A stretch of 36,086 nt of DNA from Bradyrhizobium cytisi. Lineage in GTDB: Bacteria > Pseudomonadota > Alphaproteobacteria > Rhizobiales > Xanthobacteraceae. The stretch lies in assembly GCF_008123515.1 (NCBI RefSeq), contig NZ_VSSR01000090.1, forward strand, positions 1 through 36,086, written 5' to 3'. A program made the translations under genes and the position numbers. How positions within the stretch are numbered: position 1 is the stretch's first letter; each line of letters begins with the position of its first letter. The notes beneath the pieces were generated by a model. That model had not been told where the DNA came from and did not search any database. It saw only the letters and a list, made by a program, of their open reading frames with translations. Of the stretch, positions 15,134 through 22,901 are shown one piece after another.

Positions 15134-16635
15134 CCGAGGTACTGCGTCCGTACCAGACCCAGGTGATCGCCGATTTCTGGCGCGCCGTCGACGCGGGACA
15201 GCGCAGGATCCTCCTCGTGGCGCCAACCGCCGCGGGGAAAACCGTGATCGCGCGCACGATCATCGAGCAAGCCCGCCGTGATCGCTGCGGCTCGCTGTTT
15301 CTGGCCCACCGCCGCGAGATCCTCACGCAGACCAGCAAAAGGCTTCGCAGCATCCCGCATGGTGTCATCTGGCCCGGAGGCCAACCGCGCCCGCTCGAGA
15401 TGGTGCAGGTGGCGAGCGTCCAGACGTTGCATCGGCGTGCCATCAAGGCGGGCATCATGGAATTGCCAGAGGCGGGGCTCGTCATCGTCGATGAATGCCA
15501 TCGCGTCGTGGCGAACAGCTACAGATCCATCATCGAGCGTTATCCGAAAGCTATTCTGCTCGGGCTCACTGCCACGCCGTGTCGCGGCGACGGCCGCGGC
15601 CTCGGCAACGTCTTTCAAATCATGATCCAGTGCCCCCAGGTGGGCGATCTCATTGAACTCGGCTTTCTGGTCCCGACCCGCGTCTACGCGCCGGTCGATC
15701 CTGACCTGCGTGGCGTTCGCGTCCGGCACGGTGATTACGTGGAGGCGGATCTTGCCGACCGCATGGATCGGCCGCAACTGGTCGGTGACATCGTCACCAA
15801 CTGGATCAAGTTCGGCGAGCGGCGCAAAACGGTCTGCTTTGCCACCAACGTCCGTCATTCGATCCACATCCGCGATGAGTTCGTTGCCTCTGGCATCCGC
15901 GCCGAGCACATTGATGGCACGACGCCGATGGATGAACGCGATGCAACCCTTGCGGGGCTGAACTCCGGCGAACTCGATGTTGTCACCAACTGTATGGTAC
16001 TGACCGAGGGCTGGGACATGCCGGTGCTCGGCTGCATCATCCTGGCGAGGCCCACGAAGCTAATCGGCCTCTTCCGCCAGATGATCGGCCGAGGGCTGCG
16101 GCCGGCACCGGACAAGTCTAATTGCATCGTCATCGATCACTCTGGAGCTACTTTCCGACTTGGCTTCGCCGAAGACTTCATCGAATGGACGCTCGATCTC
16201 GACCATAAGGCTGAGAACCCGACCCACGCCGCCCGCAAGGGCGATCAGCCGGGCGGACCGAAGATCGCCGAGTGCCCGGAATGCGGAACCGCTCGCGTCG
16301 GGGGTATGGCCTGTCTTACCTGCGGTTATTTGCCGGCGCCAGCGCCGCGCGCCGTCGGAGTGATCGACGGTGATCTTGGCCTAGTCGATTCCAGCCGCAG
16401 GGCGCAGTCCAGTCCTGACGATCTCCGCACCCGCGACGAATGGCATGGCATGCTTGCCGGAATCGCGGCAGAGCGTGGCTACAAGCCAGGATGGGTTGCA
16501 CACCAGTACCGCAAGAAGTTCGGCGACTGGCCGCCCCACGGCGCACGGCCCATGCCGGTCGAGCCATCGCTCGAGGTCCGGCGCTGGGTGAGATCGCGAA
16601 TGATCGCCTTTGCGCGGAGGAGGAAATCCGCTTGA
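15130..16635 (+). CDS. SF2 DEAD/DEAH-type helicase
   Basis: 501 residues. The Walker A motif is APTAAGKTVIA with K37; motif II is D121-E-C-H in VIVDECHR; motif III is LTATP; motif VI is QMIGRGLRP. The N-terminus LRPYQTQVIADFW is the usual Q-like lead. A zinc-finger-like CPECG...CLTCG lies at about residues 380-400. The C-terminal tail (YKPGWVAHQYRKKFGDWPP) is typical of phage helicases of this group. It would unwind duplex DNA, using ATP, alongside the Prim-Pol and clamp. The ATG overlaps the upstream stop, and the downstream TTG overlaps its own TGA, so the operon is tightly coupled. Confidence 0.9.
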   Translation: MTEVLRPYQTQVIADFWRAVDAGQRRILLVAPTAAGKTVIARTIIEQARRDRCGSLFLAHRREILTQTSKRLRSIPHGVIWPGGQPRPLEMVQVASVQTLHRRAIKAGIMELPEAGLVIVDECHRVVANSYRSIIERYPKAILLGLTATPCRGDGRGLGNVFQIMIQCPQVGDLIELGFLVPTRVYAPVDPDLRGVRVRHGDYVEADLADRMDRPQLVGDIVTNWIKFGERRKTVCFATNVRHSIHIRDEFVASGIRAEHIDGTTPMDERDATLAGLNSGELDVVTNCMVLTEGWDMPVLGCIILARPTKLIGLFRQMIGRGLRPAPDKSNCIVIDHSGATFRLGFAEDFIEWTLDLDHKAENPTHAARKGDQPGGPKIAECPECGTARVGGMACLTCGYLPAPAPRAVGVIDGDLGLVDSSRRAQSSPDDLRTRDEWHGMLAGIAAERGYKPGWVAHQYRKKFGDWPPHGARPMPVEPSLEVRRWVRSRMIAFARRRKSA

Positions 16636-17054
16636 AAGCGAAGCGCAGCGCAACCGAGCGTTACATCCGGCTCACCCACCGCATGATGCAGACCAACGCT
16701 TGGCGGAGCCTCGACGGAAACGCGCGCGCGATCTACCTTGAGCTCGCCATGCTTTACCGGGGCAACAATAACGGCAGCATCGGTTTCTCGACACGAGAGG
16801 CGGCGCGGTCAATCCAGGTTTCGAGGGCGACTGCCGCTCGAGCTATGATCGCCTTGCAAGACCGCGGCTTTATCGTCGCCACGACCAAGGGGCGCTTCGA
16901 CCTCAATCGCCGCGCCACTGATTGGCGGCTCACCGAATTCAGATGCGATCTCACCGGCCAGCCCGCCTCTCGTGAGTTCGAGACCTGGGCTACCGCAGAC
17001 ATCCCCCCGCTCCGTACCTGCGGAGAGAGTGCAGAGAGGGGTACAGATGGATAG
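16632..17054 (+). CDS. Winged-helix replication/regulatory protein, interrupted by stops
   Basis: The best start is TTG at 16632, overlapping the helicase TGA, with GGAGGAGG eight bases upstream. This gives 140 residues. A winged-helix region lies at about residues 20-100 (ARAIYLELAMLYRG, GFSTREAARSIQVSRATAAR, ALQDRGFIV). The frame ends with TAG at 17052. The same frame continues downstream as VSPTRPDL repeats, meets TAG 17130 and TGA 17154, then stays open from 17163 to 17357. The real protein was therefore probably longer, with a repeat-rich tail, and is now interrupted. It may bind the hairpin array beside it. Confidence 0.65.
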   Translation: MKAKRSATERYIRLTHRMMQTNAWRSLDGNARAIYLELAMLYRGNNNGSIGFSTREAARSIQVSRATAARAMIALQDRGFIVATTKGRFDLNRRATDWRLTEFRCDLTGQPASREFETWATADIPPLRTCGESAERGTDG

Positions 17055-17062
17055 CTTAAGAG

Positions 17063-17203
17063 TGTCTCACCCACGAGACCGGACCTGGTCTCACCCACGA
17101 GACCGGACCTGGTCTCACCCACGAGACCGTAGGAGGGCCTATGGTCTCATCCGTGAGACTTCATGGTTTCACCCATGAGCCCATTAGTCTCTCCCATGAG
17201 ACC
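17063..17203 (+). repeat. Array of six GTCTC-N6-GAGAC hairpins
   Basis: Six inverted-repeat units begin near 17063, 17087, 17111, 17143, 17165 and 17186. The first three are 24-bp direct repeats with loop ACCCAC and linker GGACCTG. Units 4-6 differ in sequence (loops ATCCGT, ACCCAT, TCCCAT; spacing 32, 22, 21) but keep most of the stem. It overlaps the stop-interrupted same-frame tail of the winged-helix gene. It could be an iteron-type origin, an operator array, RNA hairpins, or simply a coding repeat. Confidence 0.85.
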
Positions 17204-17357
17204 GGCACCTGATGTCCGATACTCCGACGAAAGCGTTATCGCTCCTGTGCAGGGCGAATACAGCGACCATTGCTACGGTCTTGTGTTAGCGGCTTGGGAC
17301 GAATTGCGTTATACTGGCTTACACCCAATGAACTGGTCTGATGTCATTGAGCGATAA
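17163..17357 (+). pseudogene. Downstream same-frame segment of the winged-helix gene
   Basis: A 64-residue open frame from ATG 17163 begins MVSPMSPLVSPMRPAPDVRY and continues with DHCYGLVLAAWDELRYTGLHPMNWSDVIER. It is in the same frame as the winged-helix gene and as the VSPTRPDL repeats, separated from them by three stop codons. The first residues are products of degenerate hairpin units; the rest is protein-like. It overlaps the next gene's start by 17 bases. It is either the detached C-terminus of the upstream protein or a small independent gene. No good ribosome site was seen. Confidence 0.45.
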
Positions 17358-17634
17358 GCCAAACGCCGAGGTCCTTACACCCCGCAACAAGATGCCGCTG
17401 GACACGCTTGCCGGCGTGCGGGGGGAGATGGCCCGGCTCTATCGGCTCGGATTGAACGGAAAGATCCGATCCGACGAAATGACCCGCTTTGTTTATGTTC
17501 TGAAAGAGGTCCGCGCGTGCCTTGAGGCTGAGATGCTGACCGACGTGCAGCAGAGGCTGGACGTGCTGTCGCGCGCAATGGAGAACGTCAATGGTCACCG
17601 CATCATCCATCCACCGGCTTTCACACGCAGTTGA
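17341..17634 (+). CDS. Hypothetical helical protein of the element
   Basis: 97 residues. After a short lead the sequence is strongly helical: LAGVRGEMARLYRLGLNGKI, then MTRFVYVLKEVRACLEAEML and LDVLSRAMENV, suggesting a small helical bundle or coiled coil. The start overlaps the preceding frame's end by 17 bases, and its end overlaps the next gene by 44 bases, as in compact phage-like operons. No family was recognised. Confidence 0.6.
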   Translation: MSLSDKPNAEVLTPRNKMPLDTLAGVRGEMARLYRLGLNGKIRSDEMTRFVYVLKEVRACLEAEMLTDVQQRLDVLSRAMENVNGHRIIHPPAFTRS

Positions 17635-17851
17635 CGTGATCGAAAACCAGAGTCAGCAGGGCCGCCCGTTCAAGGTCGTACAGGTCAGCCGTGGCTATCA
17701 TCAAGATCCGGACGCCGCGCTGCATTGCCATTACGCGGCTCATCCAGAGGATCGAGGCGCCGATGTCGTGATCTTCAGGTTTTACGATGATGTGGGAGCG
17801 GCGGACGATGATTGCGGGGCGCCGACTGGGCCGGCGTGCGGGACATCCTGA
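17591..17851 (+). CDS. Hypothetical small protein at the element's right side
   Basis: 86 residues, beginning MVTASSIHRLSHAVDVIENQ. The first about 70 residues look like a real protein (KVVQVSRGYHQDPDAALHCH, VVIFRFYDD). The last 15 (GAPTGPACGTS) overlap the recombinase gene on the other strand and may be out of place, so the native C-terminus could have been replaced at a junction near 17800-17850. No ribosome site is obvious; coupling to the upstream gene is plausible. Confidence 0.45.
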   Translation: MVTASSIHRLSHAVDVIENQSQQGRPFKVVQVSRGYHQDPDAALHCHYAAHPEDRGADVVIFRFYDDVGAADDDCGAPTGPACGTS

Positions 17852-18525
17852 AGCCCCCGAGCCAAGACGTTTTTGACGCTGCTCGCGTACCACGCGCCGC
17901 CACGGGGGCCTGCGATACGCTGATCATTCAATCGATCAGCGATCTCGCGGAGCGATTTGGCTCCAGTTGCCTGAATTTTCTTGATGAGAGGCAGCACCTG
18001 GAGTGCGCGGGCGTTGGCAGCCTGTCGATTTTGCTGGATGGCCAGTTCGCGGGCGTCCTTGAGGGCCGGATTGCCAAGTTTGACCCCGCGCACCTTCGCG
18101 GCAGCAAGCGCATCCCGCGTCCGCGTCGCAATCCACGTACGCTCCTTCTCGGCCAGTGCGGCGAACAAGTGCAGCACGAACGGATCAACGTCCGGCCCCA
18201 GCTCAGCAACCACGAACGGCACCCGATGCACCATGAGGCCGCTGATGAAGTGCACGTCGCGGCTGAGGCGGTCCAGCTTGGCGACGGCCAGGTGACACTT
18301 GGCCTTCTTGGCCCTGGCCATAGCGGCTCTAAGCACTGGGCGGCGCTCAAGCGCGTCATGACCCTTGCCGGAGTCGACCTCGACGAACTCATCCATGATG
18401 TGGAAGCGCTCGGCTTGAGCAAAGTTGGCCAGCGCAGCGCGCTGCGCCTCGAGACCGAGACCTGAGCGACCTTGCTTTGGTCGGGAAACACGCAAGTAAG
18501 TCACAAGGGGACGCTCGGGAGTCAC
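17782..18525 (-). CDS. Serine recombinase (resolvase/invertase type)
   Basis: Predicted to catalyse site-specific recombination through a serine-DNA link. The GTG start at 18525 has AAGAGG seven bases upstream. The catalytic domain (about 1-140) begins LVTYLRVSRPKQGRSGLGLE with S14, the second-site arginine is in AKLDRLSRDV, and the helix EKERTWIATRTRDALAAAK links to the DNA-binding end. A helix-turn-helix follows (SLREIADRLNDQRI), ending WYASSVKNVLAR, where such proteins normally stop. The last about 24 residues (GLQDVPHAGPVGA...) run antisense to the gene at 17591 and look like an accidental extension. It may mobilise or resolve the element. Confidence 0.85.
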   Translation of the reverse strand: MTPERPLVTYLRVSRPKQGRSGLGLEAQRAALANFAQAERFHIMDEFVEVDSGKGHDALERRPVLRAAMARAKKAKCHLAVAKLDRLSRDVHFISGLMVHRVPFVVAELGPDVDPFVLHLFAALAEKERTWIATRTRDALAAAKVRGVKLGNPALKDARELAIQQNRQAANARALQVLPLIKKIQATGAKSLREIADRLNDQRIAGPRGGAWYASSVKNVLARGLQDVPHAGPVGAPQSSSAAPTSS

Positions 18526-19232
18526 GGGATACCTCTTAGAAAGCCGCTGTAGTTATCTATACGTCCGTTTAGAATCTGTACGATGCGCGTTTTCGGAATC
18601 GCGGCGATTCATTTTTGCCATATCGGGGCGCGCTGCGTTTGGCAGACCCATCGTGATTTCGTTGCTGCTAATCCGATGTCGCCGCGGTGTCCTCGCTTGT
18701 TCTTCCTGCGCATACACGTGTGGCCGACGCGAGACGATCATCATGGATCATGGATGGGCGGACCGCCACGCACAGCGCGCAACAAATGGGGCCTCGCGGT
18801 GGGCCGCCGTCGGGGAGAGGGTGGGTGACCCTGGGGGCGGTTAGCCGGGATTAAAAGCGACCAGGTACCGGTACCAGTTATTGCTTCATGTCCTCGCTTA
18901 GTACGCCCTGCAAAGAAAAAGCCCCACTGCTTGGCTTGCTTAATAATTCAAGAGAACATCTGCCAGCATGCTTCGATGGCACCCGACATCTCGCGTTGAT
19001 GATGCGCACGGAGTGTTGTTGCCGTCCTCCACCGGCGATGCCGCTACGAGCTGCTCCACCTCGCATTCCATTTTGCCCCATTTCCGGCACCTTTGCCGAT
19101 CAACAGAGTTATCAGGCGCTTATTGGCTTGGTCGACTGCTTCACCTCCTGCGCCGGGCCCTAGGACCTCCGACTGGACTTAGCGGTGGCGCGACACTGTC
19201 GCAGCACCTCTTTCATAGCCGAGGGACCCCGC
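18526..19232. other. Gene-free spacer
   Basis: About 700 bases with no supported gene. The element's right boundary may lie here, but no att-like duplication was found. One perfect 12-bp palindrome, GGTACCGGTACC, is present at 18864-18875, with no evidence of function. Promoter elements for the recombinase (left) and the RlpA-like gene (right) were not recognised. Confidence 0.4.
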
Positions 19233-19592
19233 ATGAAACGCATGGTCGTGACCGGCATCGTCCTTCTCTCGCTCTCTTCCGTGGCCGAGGCGCATCGTCT
19301 CTCCGGGAGCGCCACTTACTACGGCGGGAGTGACCGCCTGTGCGGTCGCCGAACAGCCTCCGGGGGCGTGCTCAACTGCGCTGCAATGACCGCCGCCCAA
19401 CGGACGCTGCCCTTCGGCACCGTCCTGATCGTTCAGAGCGGTGGCCGGTCGCTCCAAGTCACGGTAACCGATCGGGGTCCATTCACCGGCGCGTTCCTTG
19501 ATCTATCACCTGCGGCCGCGAGTGCCCTCGGCTGTCGCTGCACTCATCGCAACGTGACCGCGACTATTGTGCAAATGGGATCCGTTGCGTAG
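19233..19592 (+). CDS. RlpA-like double-psi beta-barrel protein
   Basis: 119 residues from the ATG at 19233 after GAGGGA. Residues 1-20 are a signal peptide (VTGIVLLSLSSVAEAH), so the mature protein is periplasmic. The domain matches the RlpA/DPBB fold: SGSATYYGG, then TASGGVLNCAAMTAAQRTLP, then VTVTDRGPFTGAFLDLSPAA. The TDRGPF aspartate is the conserved catalytic-type residue of lytic RlpA proteins. There is no lipobox cysteine at the signal cleavage site and no SPOR domain, so this is a short secreted variant. It may act on peptidoglycan lacking stem peptides. Cysteines at CGRR, NCAA and CRCT may form disulfides. Confidence 0.8.
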   Translation: MKRMVVTGIVLLSLSSVAEAHRLSGSATYYGGSDRLCGRRTASGGVLNCAAMTAAQRTLPFGTVLIVQSGGRSLQVTVTDRGPFTGAFLDLSPAAASALGCRCTHRNVTATIVQMGSVA

Positions 19593-19598
19593 GGACGT

Positions 19599-19612
19599 TT
19601 GAGATAGATCAA
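19599..19612 (+). promoter_or_regulatory. FNR/FixK-type box, near-perfect
   Basis: TTGAG-ATAG-ATCAA matches the FNR/FixK consensus TTGAT-N4-ATCAA at 9 of 10 positions. It lies 155 bases before the small gene at 19767. It could drive low-oxygen transcription of that gene; no -10 element was assigned. Confidence 0.5.
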
Positions 19613-19766
19613 TGCCCCAAAAGGGAAGTTGGCAGGTTCTATTTTGATTTCTTTCAAACTACTGCGGGTCCGTTACAAAAGAGAAGTCGCCCGCCTATGG
19701 ATCAGACGACGACTGCATCGAGGACCGGAGTAACGGGCTAGTAGCCTGCTTCTAAAGGAGTTCGTG

Positions 19767-19943
19767 ATGGCCGATACGACCAAGCTCTCGGTTGAGAAAG
19801 CGCTCGAAAAGATACGTGAGCGCGACCAGCAGAAATCGAAAAAACCACGCCTCGATGAAAAGACAGAAGCTCTCAATGAAGAGATACGGCGCATGAGGGC
19901 GCAGAGGCTGCGCCTAGAACGACAACCGGGTAAGCGCGGCTGA
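19767..19943 (+). CDS. Small charged coiled-coil-like protein
   Basis: 58 residues from an ATG with AAAGGAG six bases upstream, which is a strong ribosome site. The chain is rich in Lys, Arg and Glu (VEKALEKIRERDQQKSKKP, ALNEEIRRMRAQRLRLER), typical of a single long helix or short coiled coil. Similar short proteins of unknown role are common in Bradyrhizobium-type genomes (recollection). The FNR-like box at 19599 may control it. Function unknown. Confidence 0.65.
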   Translation: MADTTKLSVEKALEKIRERDQQKSKKPRLDEKTEALNEEIRRMRAQRLRLERQPGKRG

Positions 19944-20132
19944 ATGGTACTGTCGTTTCTCGGTGCACGATCGGCGCCTTTGGATCAGCAGCGGATCATC
20001 TGGCGTGACATCTATTATTGTCGGCGGGCGAGCCCCGAGCCACACTCGGGGCCTCGACTATGGCTGCGGCTTATCTCCGCGCCAGACGTGCAACGCGCCT
20101 TCGCGCAAGCCGCCGACAAACTGATCAGATAA
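19944..20132 (+). CDS. Doubtful small open frame
   Basis: 62 residues beginning MVLSFLGARSAPLDQQRIIW, with the ATG directly after the upstream TGA. No ribosome site of its own was seen, but translational coupling is possible. The composition (DIYYCRRASPEPH, LISAPDVQRAFAQAADKLIR) is protein-like towards the C-terminus. No family was recognised. It may be a chance frame. Confidence 0.25.
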   Translation: MVLSFLGARSAPLDQQRIIWRDIYYCRRASPEPHSGPRLWLRLISAPDVQRAFAQAADKLIR

Positions 20133-20730
20133 ACAGAATTTCGCTGTGATCATCGAACGATCCGCTGACCATGGTAGCAAGCTCGTGCGCTAACCATGCT
20201 CTGCCCAGGGGCGAGCCAACGCCGAACCTCGTTGCCGAACTGCCTCTGGGTCCATAGTCCTGGACTATCTCCGCGTCCGTGGCCCCGGCAAAGCGGGTGC
20301 TGCGCCGGCGCCTGTACGTTCTCGCCAATTCGGGAAGCTTTGGGGCTGGAAAGAATCGGCAAGGCGCACCGTAGACAAGCAGAAACTCAGGATTTGACTA
20401 GTGCACCTTGTGGCAGTGCGTGAATGCCAGCGGGTCGCGAGTGCCTGCTTGAATGAGTAGCGGGAATGCGCGCTGCGTCTGCAAGGTCCGCAAGGTCGGC
20501 GTCGATGCCGTGAAGATCAGAAAAATGGGAGCCGACTGCGTGGGGCCATCTGCAATTTGAAGACGATGAACACTGGCCCAACGCCAGTTTATCGCGCACT
20601 CGCGGAGTGCACGCTCTGGGCGTGCAGTCTACGGAGCTTGCCTTTTACCATCATCCGGACGCCGAGACGGTCGAGCATCTGCGTCGGATCATCACCGCTC
20701 TCTGAGCACGCGGAGACTGCTGCCTCCGCC
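20133..20730. other. Spacer with a possible gene fragment and tandem hairpins
   Basis: No complete gene. An open plus-strand stretch without a start codon (about 20514-20705) reads protein-like: HLQFEDDEHWPNASLSR, then STELAFYHHPDAETVEHLRR, ending at a TGA (20703-20705). It may be the last part of a lost gene. Two adjacent hairpins sit at about 20592-20623: GCACTC-GCG-GAGTGC and GCACGC-TCTGG-GCGTGC. They lie just beyond the 3' end of ackA and could terminate its transcript. Confidence 0.35.
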
Positions 20731-21927
20731 TCATCCGAGGCTGGGCGGCGCGTTGGCCAGCATCGCGACGGTGTGCCGAGCGATCATCCGCTCCTCGTCG
20801 GTCGGAACCACATAGATCGGAATGCGGCTGTCCGGCGTCGAGATTTCCGTCGCGTGGCGCGCATTCTCCTTTGCATCGACGCCGGCGCCGAGCCAGCCGA
20901 GCTTGTCTGCGATGCGGGCTCGAATGTGCGCCGAGTTCTCACCGATGCCGGCGGTGAAAACGAGCGCGTCCAGCCCCTGCAGCGCGCCGGCGAGCATCGC
21001 CACGTTAAGGGCGGCCCTGTGCACGAAGTGCTCGACCGCCAGGATGGCATGGGGGTCGTCGCTCGTTACCAGGTCCCGCATGTCGTTGCTGATTCCCGAC
21101 AGGCCTTTGAGGCCGCACTCGCGGTAGAGAAAGTTCTGCACGTCGGCAGCCGACATTCCCTTGGCAGTCTGCAAATGAAGGATTACGCCCGGGTCGATCT
21201 GGCCCGGACGGGTCCCCATCGTCAGTCCGTCGAGCGCGGTGAAGCCCATCGTGCTGTCGACGCTGCGTCCCTTTCGTAGCGCGCACATTGAGGCGCCGCT
21301 GCCCAGATGGGCAACGACGACCCGGCCATCGGCGATTCCCGGCGCCACCTTCTGCAGCTCGGTCGCGATGTATTCGTAGGAAAGCCCGTGAAAGCCGTAG
21401 CGGCGGATACCTTCGGCGTAGAGACCGAAAGGAATGGCGTAGTGGTCCGCCAACGCGCCGTGGCTGCGGTGGAAGGCGGTGTCGAAGCAGGCGACCTGGG
21501 GAAGATCGGGGAAGTTCGCCATGATTGAGCGGATCGGCGCCAGGTTGTGCGGTTGGTGGAGCGGTGCCAGAGGAGAGAGGCGGTCCAGGCGCGACACTAC
21601 GGCGCCATCCAGCAGGACCGGACCATCGTAATCGGGGCCGCCGTGCACGACCCGGTGGCCGACGGCGACCGGCGCGATCCGCTGTTCCTCCCGCAGCCAT
21701 GTGCCCGCTATGCCGAGCGCGGAGGAGACGTCGAGCGCCTGCTCGGCCGGATAGCTGCGGTCCGCGATCACGCCTCCGCCCGCGTCAGCCGCGCGCATCC
21801 GCGGGCGGGTCCCGACGCCGTCGACCTGGCCCTTGATCTGCCGCTCGAGCGCGCCGCGTCCATCGACGGAGAACACCTGGAATTTGACGCTGGAGGAGCC
21901 CGCATTTACGACGAGGATCGTGTCCAT
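20731..21927 (-). CDS. ackA: Acetate kinase
   Basis: Catalyses acetyl phosphate + ADP = acetate + ATP in the cytoplasm. 398 residues from the ATG at 21927 (E. coli AckA is about 400). The diagnostic motifs are present: ILVVNAGSSSVKF at the N-terminus, HRVVHGG, CFDTAFH, YGFHGLSY, HLGSGASMCA and FTAGIGENS. The start lies five bases after the pta stop, so the pair is an operon with translation probably coupled; the upstream ribosome site is weak. Together with Pta it conserves energy from acetyl-CoA made by the divergent pyruvate formate-lyase operon. Regulation probably comes from the FNR-type box at 22964. Confidence 0.95.
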   Translation of the reverse strand: MDTILVVNAGSSSVKFQVFSVDGRGALERQIKGQVDGVGTRPRMRAADAGGGVIADRSYPAEQALDVSSALGIAGTWLREEQRIAPVAVGHRVVHGGPDYDGPVLLDGAVVSRLDRLSPLAPLHQPHNLAPIRSIMANFPDLPQVACFDTAFHRSHGALADHYAIPFGLYAEGIRRYGFHGLSYEYIATELQKVAPGIADGRVVVAHLGSGASMCALRKGRSVDSTMGFTALDGLTMGTRPGQIDPGVILHLQTAKGMSAADVQNFLYRECGLKGLSGISNDMRDLVTSDDPHAILAVEHFVHRAALNVAMLAGALQGLDALVFTAGIGENSAHIRARIADKLGWLGAGVDAKENARHATEISTPDSRIPIYVVPTDEERMIARHTVAMLANAPPSLG

Positions 21928-21932
21928 GGCTG

Positions 21933-22901
21933 TCACACCGCGGCTGCGCGCGCACGGCGCCGGCACGCGTCGGCATGGAGCGCAGCCACGGCGCAGGATG
22001 CCATTCGGGCCCTAGGCGAATCCGCCCGCGACGTCAGCACCACCGGGACCTTGGCGCCGAGAACCACTCCGGCGCTGTCGGCCTTGGCGAAGTAGGCGAG
22101 ATTTTTGGCCAGCATGTTGCCGGCTTCGAGATTCGGCACAACCAGTATCTGCGCCCGGCCGGCGACCTCGGATTCGATGCCCTTGATCCTGGCGGCGTCC
22201 GGGTCGATCGCGTTGTCGAACGCCAGCGGCCCATCCAGCACGCCGCCCGTGATCTGGCCGCGGTCGGCCATCTTGCAGAGCGCGGCCGCCTCTATCGTCG
22301 AGGGGATCTTGGCGGTCACGGTCTCCACCGCAGACAGGATCGCGACCCGGGGGGCCGTGCCGAAGCCGGCCTGAACGAACAGGTCGATAGCGTTCTGGAT
22401 GATGTCCCGCTTGCCGTCGAGGTCCGGAAAGATATTGATCGCGGCGTCCGTCACGAAAATAGTCTCGGCGTAAGCCGGGACGTCCATCACGAAGACGTGG
22501 CTTACGCGGCGGTCGGTGCGTAGACCGCCAGCCTTAGCCGTGATGCTGCGCATCAGCTCGTCGGTGTGCAGACTGCCTTTCATCAGCAACTCGCCGCGCG
22601 CGGCGTGGATCAGTTCGACGGCCTTGGCGGCGGCTGCCTCGCTGTGGAGGGCATCGACGATCTCGATGCCGGCGATGTCGAGCCCGTGAGTGTCGGCCGT
22701 GTTTCTGATCTTGCCCTCAGGTCCCACCAGGATCGGCCGGATGATGCCCGCGCCGGCGCTGTCGAGGACGCCGCGCAGGGAAGTCTCGTCGCAGGGGTGC
22801 ACCACGATGGTCTGAACGGGATCGATCGAGTTGGTCGCCGCGATCAGAGTGTCGTACTTGCTCGGACTGCCGGTTTGGGCATTCGTGCTGGCATTCGACA
22901 T
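21933..22901 (-). CDS. pta: Phosphate acetyl/butyryltransferase
   Basis: Predicted to convert acetyl-CoA + phosphate to acetyl phosphate + CoA. From the ATG at 22901 (CGAGG upstream) it has 322 residues, the length of the short single-domain PTA_PTB family rather than the long E. coli Pta. Family features: RPILVGPEGKI, GELLMKGSLHTDELMRSI, RVSHVFVMDVPAY, TDAAINIFPDL, GGVLDGPLAFDNAI, and ILVVPNLEAGNMLAKNL. Butyryl specificity cannot be excluded, but the partner ackA favours acetate. A second ATG at 22948, with a better ribosome site, is in another frame (see the separate entry). The gene diverges from pflB, and an FNR-type box lies centred 70 bases from this start. Confidence 0.92.
   Translation of the reverse strand: MSNASTNAQTGSPSKYDTLIAATNSIDPVQTIVVHPCDETSLRGVLDSAGAGIIRPILVGPEGKIRNTADTHGLDIAGIEIVDALHSEAAAAKAVELIHAARGELLMKGSLHTDELMRSITAKAGGLRTDRRVSHVFVMDVPAYAETIFVTDAAINIFPDLDGKRDIIQNAIDLFVQAGFGTAPRVAILSAVETVTAKIPSTIEAAALCKMADRGQITGGVLDGPLAFDNAIDPDAARIKGIESEVAGRAQILVVPNLEAGNMLAKNLAYFAKADSAGVVLGAKVPVVLTSRADSPRARMASCAVAALHADACRRRARAAAV

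Noticed and set aside
17063..17203. CRISPR array
   Set aside because: The repeat period is only 24 bp falling to 21, there are no distinct spacers, and no cas genes are near.
18864..18875. Palindrome GGTACCGGTACC as an operator
   Set aside because: It is a simple doubled 6-mer with no nearby promoter evidence.
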